Positions 56,977 through 64,000 of a DNA stretch of 64,000 bases are shown one piece after another. The position numbers were made by a program, and so were the translations under genes. The first letter of the stretch is position 1, and every line of letters begins with the position of its first letter. Under the pieces are notes generated by a model, which saw nothing but the letters and a program-made list of their open reading frames with translations, did not search any database and was not told the origin of the DNA. Source of the stretch: Carnegiea gigantea. Lineage: Eukaryota; Streptophyta; Magnoliopsida; Caryophyllales; Cactaceae. The DNA is taken from NCBI GenBank assembly GCA_029747015.1, contig JAKOGI010000008.1, positions 402,501-466,500 on the forward strand, written 5' to 3'.

Positions 56977-59900
56977 ATGTTCGGAGCCTCGTCGTCGTCC
57001 TTCGGGACGCCGTCTTCGACGCCGGCGTTCGGCGCCTCAACTTCGTCTCTCTTCGGAACTCCGTCTTCGACTCCGGCGTTCGGAACTCCGTCCTCAACTC
57101 CGGCATTCGGAACTCCATTCTCAACTCCGGCGTTCGGTACTCCATCAGCTCCTCTATTCGGATCTTCTTTCTTCGGGTCTTCTCCCTCTCCCTTCGGCCA
57201 GAATCAGCAGCCGCAGCAAACGACGCCGTTTCAGCAGCCGAGCACTGGGTTTGGGTTCCAGACGCCGCCGTTTGGTACTCAACAACAACAGCAGCAAATG
57301 ACGCCATTTGCTGGAGTTCAACAGTTGACCACTCAGATGGCTCCTGTTGCTCCTTTGCCTTTCTCCCACGCTGAGCGTGACATTCAAGTATTTAATTGCA
57401 GCATTTTGATTTCAGAAACCCTAATTTTCAGAGTTCATTGTTGCAATTACAACTTCATGCGTTTAATTTCGATTTCTATTGGATTTTGGCAATTTAGGCG
57501 ATTGTTGATGCATACAAGGACGAGCCTGGAAACCCCAAGTATGCATTTAAGGTCTGTCTTCTGATATTACTCTGCTGTTTTCTTCTGTACCACTTAGCAT
57601 GGACTTGCTGTCCTTTGTAGTTAATTTTATTCCTTCAGTTCAAACATGTATTCTTGTTCTTGAGAACAGTGACTTGATTATGGATTGGGAACTGTATTTA
57701 CTTTTGTTGTGGCCTCCTGCTTTAGACCATGGGTGTGAGTTTTATTTTTATTTTTTTAAACAAAACCAACAATGTGCATATATTATTTTGAAGTGGCAAT
57801 GAGAAATGTGTTTTGCTGCTGTTTCAGTATTTGCTATTTAGTGTGACGGATCCACAGCTCCGGGTCAAGCCAGCTGAAGTGTCAGATGTAAGTCTTCTTC
57901 TTGGCCAGGGCTTTGGGTGTGCCTCTTTGCGAACGTTTATTGGTCAAAGTGATCATTAAGGTCCTCCATTCTGGTTGGTAGATAATGTGGGCTGAGGCAA
58001 TGGGAAAACTTGAGGGGATGGATAGTGCAAATCGTGAACGCTTGTGGCCTCAACTTGTAAAGGGTTTCAAGGATCTCTCACACCGTTTAAAGGTAGGCCT
58101 TTGTATTCTGTTTCAGCATTTTTAAGTATTGCCTTGAACAAGTTTAATGTGAGTACTGGCTTTATTGGCTCCATCTTCTAAACATGCAAGTGTGATTCTA
58201 ACATGCCAAAAATGGAGATTATGGTCGTATGATGCACTCTTAACATGTCAACCAGCACCCTAAAACATTTTAAGGGGCCAAGAGGACTGCATAATTACAG
58301 TTTGACAACCCTTGGACTTTTTTCCAAAGTTGTGAAAATTGTGCAATATCCTTGATTTTGGGGCTTCCAGGGGGCGTAACCACTTCGCCTCCTAAGCATT
58401 GAACGTCTTTCTACCCATCTCTTTTAACTATTCCAATGAACATAATGCCTTTTTTTGCCATTTTTTGGTTTTTGAAGCGCAGTTCAAAATGCCGAAAGGG
58501 TAGTACTGTCATATGCAATGCACTCTAGAATTGTTTTGTGATGGGCTTCGGATAGTCTGGGACATTTTGGGTCTAGAGAAGCATGTAATCATGATTTGGC
58601 AACTTCTCTTCCGTTATCCAGTAATCGTGGAAACCACTTATAATCAACTTTATTTCAGGGTCATGGGAGACTCTTTATCATTTTACGTATGAAACTTTCT
58701 GGTACATTTTAAATATTCCCTAAGCGATTTCATGTGCATGGTAGCTGTATTGGTACCTATTAAATTGTCGACGTTGTAAACTTGGAATTGTAATTCTGGA
58801 ACCCAGGCATTAGGGCTGCTTTACAGTAGACTCTAAATTGTCAGTAATGCCTTTACAACGCCCTGAACATTTTAATGTGCCAAATGGAGAACAGTCATAA
58901 GTTGACAACTCTTGACTTTTTTTTTTCCCACAAAATTGCAAAAACTGTGAGCAACAGCCTTCAGTTTTGGGTTCTGAGAGACTATTATCAATCTACATCC
59001 TAAATGACGCTCTAAATATGTCCTGGAGCAATTTCAATGAACATGATGAGTTTGCTGGCACCATTTTGTGGATTTTGAAACATGGCGTTCTGGTAATACA
59101 CAATGCACTTTGAACCATTTGGATTGGTTCTAAAATAGCTTAAAACATTATAAGGGCTTGAGAGGATCATATAGTCAGGATTAGGAACTGATAAGCTTAT
59201 GCAGAATCTAAAATGCTCAAGCCATATGTAACAGCCTTCCTTTCGGGATGATGATAGGATTGGCTACTACGCATTCGAGACTATTGTGGATGTTTTAGAA
59301 TTTTCCTCTTAAAGGAGTGTAATGGCTTCATCTGAACTAAGTTGTAGTGGTGTACAACACACTCTACACAACGTAGAGTGAGCTTAGATTTGCTAAAACT
59401 TTTTGAGTGGTTTAGTAGCTGCATTTGGTCCTTGCTTGACCACTGCTTGGACCCTTTTCCTCAAATTGTGAAAACCGTGCGTAATAACCTTCATTTTGAG
59501 GCTTTTGAAAGCTTCTAACCACTCTACCTTCAGAGCATCTTAGGATGTCATAAATAATGTCCCAAAAATTTAGGTGACTCCAGTGCTTTAGTCAGCATAA
59601 TCTTATTGATTTTTGAAGCTTGATTCCTGATTGCTACAAAAGGTGCATTATAATGGCATACAATATCCCTAGTTATTGAGAATGGACTAAGATACTGTGA
59701 TGAATTATTGAAAATGGATTGAATACTGTTGACAAATTTGAAGAGTGTGTAGGAGCGCATAGTCACGATTTTGCATCTTGCGTAATTTTCAAGAAATCCT
59801 GAAACTAATATCTAATGGCCTCTGTTTTGGGGGTTTCTAGAGGCCATGGCCGGTTTACTTCAAACAACTCTTAGGATGTTCTAGTTATCCCTCATACCAA

Positions 59901-62299
59901 TTTCAATTGGCATAATGGCTTCGTTTGTATTATGGTGCCATAAAACCAATTTCATGAGTTCGTAATGCCATAAAACCAGGTATTATGGTGCTGTAATATA
60001 TGCTTAAACTATCAAGGATTGACCCAAAATAATAAGGGACATTTTTCTGAGTCACAGGAGACAATTTCCCCTCCCCCGAAAGAACTCCTAAATATTGTGT
60101 ATAATAGCCTCCATTTTGGGTGCCATGAGGCTTTTATTACTGTAGCTTTGAAACTGATGAGGAGCTTTTATTACCCTGGAAAGCAATTCATATGAAAATG
60201 GCAATGGTACGAAAAGGAATGAGAGATTCTCTGCTATTAGTAGGCTTCTGTTGCTTACTTGTACATGGATGAGTTCTTATGTCTGGATGTCTTCTGCCTG
60301 ATGTGTATCTCTTATTACGCACTTGCAGACTGTACTAAAGTTTAGAGCAGGAAAAAGAGTGTGCTTTGACTGGCTTCGGCTTGAATTTTTGGTTATCAAG
60401 CTGGTCGAAATTTTTTATCAGTTTGTGTGAAGTGGTTTAGTACTTGGTATGTTCGGGATAATGGATTACATGCGACTCATTAGAAGAGTTTAAATGGATA
60501 ATTGTGCAAGCGGGGTAAATTTGTAGAGCCTCGATATGGCTGCCTTTATTCTGAAGTGCTTGTTTGTTTTTAGAGGAAGCTTTCTGCGGGGGCAGAGCAC
60601 TTTCTGGTATTGTTAGTACCACAATTGAAATCTTAAGCTGCGAAGTTTTATTTAAATGTGGAATTTCCTTCTTGGTTTTCTAACTGCTTCAGATTTTATG
60701 ATAGGCTGACTTCATTGATTGTTTTGCCTATGCTTCTGCAGCTTCAAGACGAAGTCATTGTTTCGGATGCTGAGAGATTGCAAATGACTCAAAGCAATGT
60801 GAAGATGGTACTACTCCTCTGAGTTCACAAGCTTATGCATGTATCCTATTCATTCGTTACAAAATGCTTGACTTGGATGTTATTGTACTTATGCAGCTTC
60901 AAAGACATTTCCAAGCTGACACTCTGCCTCGCATTGAAAGACTGAGGCAGAAGGAGCAAGGTCTCCAAAGACGTTTGTTAAGGGTAAGGCTTATGTTTTG
61001 CTGTGGTACTAAAGTGTTCATATGATCTATTTGTTTATTCCCTAATTTTTCCTATAACTGCCTTTGATGGGTTTTTTTGTGCATGTGCGCGCGTGTGTGC
61101 GTGCATGCCTCTTTTATCTGTGCTACCCACCCCTGTTGTAAGCTGCCTACAGTGTGAAGCCTCTGCCTCCTTTCGTGGCATTGATTTTTTGATGCCTTCA
61201 ATTAACTAAGAACCACATCCCTAGATTGCATCGTTAAAAAATTTAAGCCATCCCATACGAGCAAGATTCTTGGGTAACCTTTTGGAATGCAGGGATAACG
61301 CTGCAAACATCGACCCCCCCCCCACCAAAACAAAAAGAAAAGAAACGAAATAACAACAAAAGAAAATAAAATTCCTGGTCCTACCCTATAACCTCAAGAG
61401 AGGTGCCGGGGGGAGGGCATTGCATGTTATTTCTTTTTAGCAAGCATCCCCATGCAGAAAGCTGCTCTTTGTGCTGATATTCTTTCTACTCATGTTAGAT
61501 GATGAGAATTGTAGAGGCTTTAGAGGGAAAAGGTTGCCGGTTGCCCCTAACGAAAGGAGAAGTGGAGTTAGCTGAGAAGTTGGCTGCTATCATCAGACAG
61601 GTTTGTGAGTCACTGGTTGTTCCCCCGTGTGTTTTCTCAGTTGGCCTTTTCTGATATTACTACTTTCTGCAGCTCAAGGGGTCTGGAGCAGATCTTTCAA
61701 GGAGAGTCCAAAACCTACTGACGGTTGCTCGTGTTCAGGCAAATGTCTACAGTGGTAGCATCTCCGTTTATCTCCCAGGTTCAACTAAAATACATGAGCA
61801 AAGCCTTGCCGACATGCAGGAGGTAAGATTGCTGGGGTTCTTAGTTCATAGTTTCTGTAGGTTTCATTGCACATTTGTCCCAAAATAAAATATTCTGGCT
61901 CTTTTTTCCTTTTTTTTTCTGAGTCCTGTGCCAGCCTATTTACTAATAATAACTTGTTTAAAAAACTGAATATGAAACAACGGGCATAATGATGTTCTGT
62001 TTCATTTTCGAGAGAGGAAAATTTTTCCTGGGTGAGAACTGAGATTATATCTCACTCTTTTTTGAATTCCTAATTTGCGAGCTTGGTTACTATGCAGCAG
62101 CTCACACCAGAGTTCAGCTTGTAATTGACCGTTAACCTTAGCCTCCTACAAGTCTTGTACTCAGTAGTTTGTGCATTGTCAGGTTTTACAACAGGAGACA
62201 GAGGCCATAGCAAGACTTGGCAATGTGTTGAAGAGAGACATTCGGGACATGGAGATTATAATGTCTGAAGATACTGAAATGACCGAAGATGGTAGTTGA
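56977..62299 (+). CDS. NUP54: Nucleoporin NUP54 (central channel)
   Basis: Central-channel nucleoporin that forms the NUP62-NUP58-NUP54 coiled-coil complex and a hydrogel-like permeability barrier. Exons, all phase 0: 56977-57387, 57498-57551, 57828-57887, 57982-58092, 60742-60807, 60897-60983, 61499-61600, 61673-61822, 62183-62299, giving 385 residues. Residues 1 to about 85 are FG-rich (AFGTPSSTPAFGTP units, SSFFGSSPSPFG), followed by a Gln-rich stretch. The conserved helical domain includes AIVDAYKDEPGNPKYAFK, RVKPAEVSD, WAEAMGKLEGMDSANRERLW, RHFQADTLPRIERLRQKEQG, and GADLSRRVQNLLTVARVQAN. The C-terminal end is acidic. The FG region shows near-identical tandem 30-36 bp units, so its length may vary. 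Intron 4 is 2.6 kb and repeat-filled. Confidence 0.94.
58100..60200. repeat. Degenerate ~293-bp tandem repeat in NUP54 intron 4
   Basis: About seven units share ordered landmarks: CCTTCATTTTGGGG-like sequence at about 58350, 58648, 58958, 59235, 59488, 59819 and 60108; CAATTTCAATGAACATAATG-like sequence at about 58140, 58433, 58728, 59032 and 59909; and ATGCAATGCACTCTA-like sequence between them. Mean spacing is about 293 bp. Units are strongly diverged and no coding frame is kept. Confidence 0.7.
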
Positions 62300-64000
62300 A
62301 AGAGCGAGCCTGACTTGAGATTGATAGCTGTTCTGACACACACCACAATTTTTCGGTCCTGATGTAATCTCTGTAACTTGGATGCAAAGGAGGTAATCTG
62401 TGGCCAACTGAAGTATAGGCATAATAGTGTGTTGAAATGGTTCCCTCCCAAGAAAGCAACTCCCAGAAACAAAGGATTCAAGGTAGAGGAAACAACCGAT
62501 TACATTTATGTACCTATTTCCAAATGCATCATCTACTTCTAAATTGCAGTTTTTGCTGCTTGTATTGGTCTGATGACTTTGATATCTCAATTTCATACAA
62601 TGTGGCTGCGACTTTTTCTCTCTCAGTCGCTTTCTCACTTCCCTCGTTGTTGAATTTGACAATCGAAATGAGTCGACTATAAGCGTAATCGACGTAAATA
62701 TTTTTCTTTTTTATGTTCATAATCTTTTTTTTGGTATGAATCTAATATTCTCTAATTTATTAACTATTTTTTCTGTCAAAAATATCTTCCCTTCGTTGGG
62801 ACCTTTTATTCTATTTTATTTAAAAATATAATAGCAATAAAGAAAAATAAAAACCTCAACCAATGATATCTTAGCAATAGGTAAGATTAAGGTCCTAAGC
62901 GTATATATTAGGTTCCATGTTTGATTCTTTTTTTTCTCTATTGTATTGTACTTGTGTTACGTTACCTTTGTGGCTTCTATGGGTAAAAAAATAATAAAAA
63001 CTTTAAGTAGAAAAACAATTCAGCCAACTTGTCCGCCAGGAAAAAAAATTACAAAGAAAGAAAGACCCAAATAGTACTGTAATTACGGTACATCTCTGTA
63101 ATTATACGCGTAATGGTGGAGGTTAATTTAAATGATGCTGCTCCTTCCGGTTGAGAGAAGACAGTAAGACTTAAAGAACATGTCTATAATATTAATTCCC
63201 AACATAGACCATTGCAATCTCATTTGATTTTAAAAAAAAAAAAAAAGCAGTACCATATTTCTGGCTCGTCACTTTAAGATTAGTACTACATTATAAAATA
63301 GATAAGGGGCGAAAAACAAATGGATGATAAAAAAATGTCTCATTAGAGATCAGTCCTGTTACCACAATTTATAAAACATAATACCGCTACTTAATTCCAA
63401 ATTTCTGTTCTTAAAATTTAAAATTTCATAACAGTGAAATGCAATAGTGTTTCGGTATAGAGTTTTTGAGGCAACAAAGAGCGGGTTTATGAGATGGAGA
63501 ATGACTTGGACCATCCTTCCTTCCTGCACAACTCCTTGATGTAGATCCGATGAACGCCTCTCTAAAGCTCAAGTCAATTTTCAGAATAGGAAAGCAGAAA
63601 GGTAGCTAAGAAAAGGAAGAGCAAAGATCTCCCCCCTCAAGGAAAGATCCGATCTTTTCACCGAAAAGGAAAACTCTGACGCATATTGACAAACGGGCCA
63701 TAAAATTAAAACAGCTGGATAGGTGAGTATTTACAGGAGACAATAACCAAGCGGTAAAAGGATAATGTCGAAGTTTTTCAGGCTTGGACTAAAGATTAAG
63801 TGGCTCGGTTCTTCGTCTTTCTGCGGCCCATAGAAGTTTGGGCCTCCTACCTCCGTACTACGTGCCGAGCAGGTCCGCTTATCGATGGCCCAACGGTGCG
63901 GCCCACATGGGTGTACCGAAATCAAATGGAAATCAATGCTAGCAAATAGACACTATAATTCAGTTTAGCTAAACTCAATGCTGCAACACCACCGCAGAAA
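62300..64000. other. NUP54 3'UTR and AT-rich spacer
   Basis: The NUP54 3'UTR probably ends by about 62700. No gene, transposon ends or strong repeats were recognised in the remainder. Confidence 0.4.

Noticed and set aside
56909..57387. Long open frames antisense to NUP54 exon 1
   Set aside because: They arise from the repetitive FG/Pro-Ser coding units and have no family similarity.
1..64000. CRISPR arrays, operons, bacterial promoters or terminators
   Set aside because: The window is plant nuclear DNA with introns in most genes; no regularly spaced short repeats with unique spacers exist.

Overview
This is a nuclear window from a flowering plant, most likely a eudicot. The evidence is GT-AG introns in almost every gene, a plant-specific gene set (ASY1, a GT47 glycosyltransferase, an organellar RsgA GTPase, an F-box/kelch protein), AT-rich intergenic DNA, and relics of L1, hAT and Mutator-like elements. 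The species cannot be named from sequence alone.

Layout. 1-4988 (+): ASY1, the meiotic HORMA-domain axis protein, lacking its first exon(s) at the window edge. 4989-8237: spacer with a strongly T-rich then A-rich island flanked by CTTCAACC-type repeats. 8238-11319 (-): exostosin/GT47 glycosyltransferase in four exons. 11320-19522: transposon-rich spacer made of an old tandem duplication, one copy of which was hit by a hAT element, a Mutator-like element and a 5'-truncated L1, two with perfect target-site duplications and the L1 with one mismatch. 19523-30744 (+): ER-type M28 metallopeptidase in 21 exons. 30745-35800: spacer with L1 fragments, a perfect hairpin, and several MITEs, one lying just upstream of the next promoter. 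35911-38371 (+): ribosomal protein L17 (uL22), whose third intron holds three copies of a two-hairpin RNA-like unit resembling an H/ACA snoRNA. 40319-40591 (+): signal peptidase complex subunit 1. 43073-45824 (-): circularly permuted RsgA/YjeQ GTPase with a probable organellar transit peptide. 45825-50640: spacer built from a 1.6-kb tandem duplication with independent insertions in each copy. 53827-55372 (+): F-box/kelch protein, probably with a 5'UTR exon near 50.7 kb and an L1 relic in the intervening leader intron. 56977-62299 (+): nucleoporin NUP54, with a large intron filled by a degenerate ~293-bp tandem repeat. 62300-64000: AT-rich spacer.

The genes are housekeeping or developmental loci and not an operon. 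From memory, ASY1, exostosin, M28 peptidase, RPL17, RsgA and F-box/kelch follow the same order as a cluster on Arabidopsis chromosome 1 (At1g67370 to At1g67480), so the window looks like a conserved syntenic block expanded by transposons, with SPC1 and NUP54 as additions.

The best candidate for something undescribed is the triplicated structured RNA in RPL17 intron 3 (36414-37440). Two 9-bp and 7+7-bp stems are kept by paired or wobble changes between copies, with an ANANNA hinge and a 3' ACA in two of the three copies.

All splice sites were placed by eye from GT/AG signals, reading-frame continuity and recalled family conservation. The summed exon lengths are divisible by three in every gene model.
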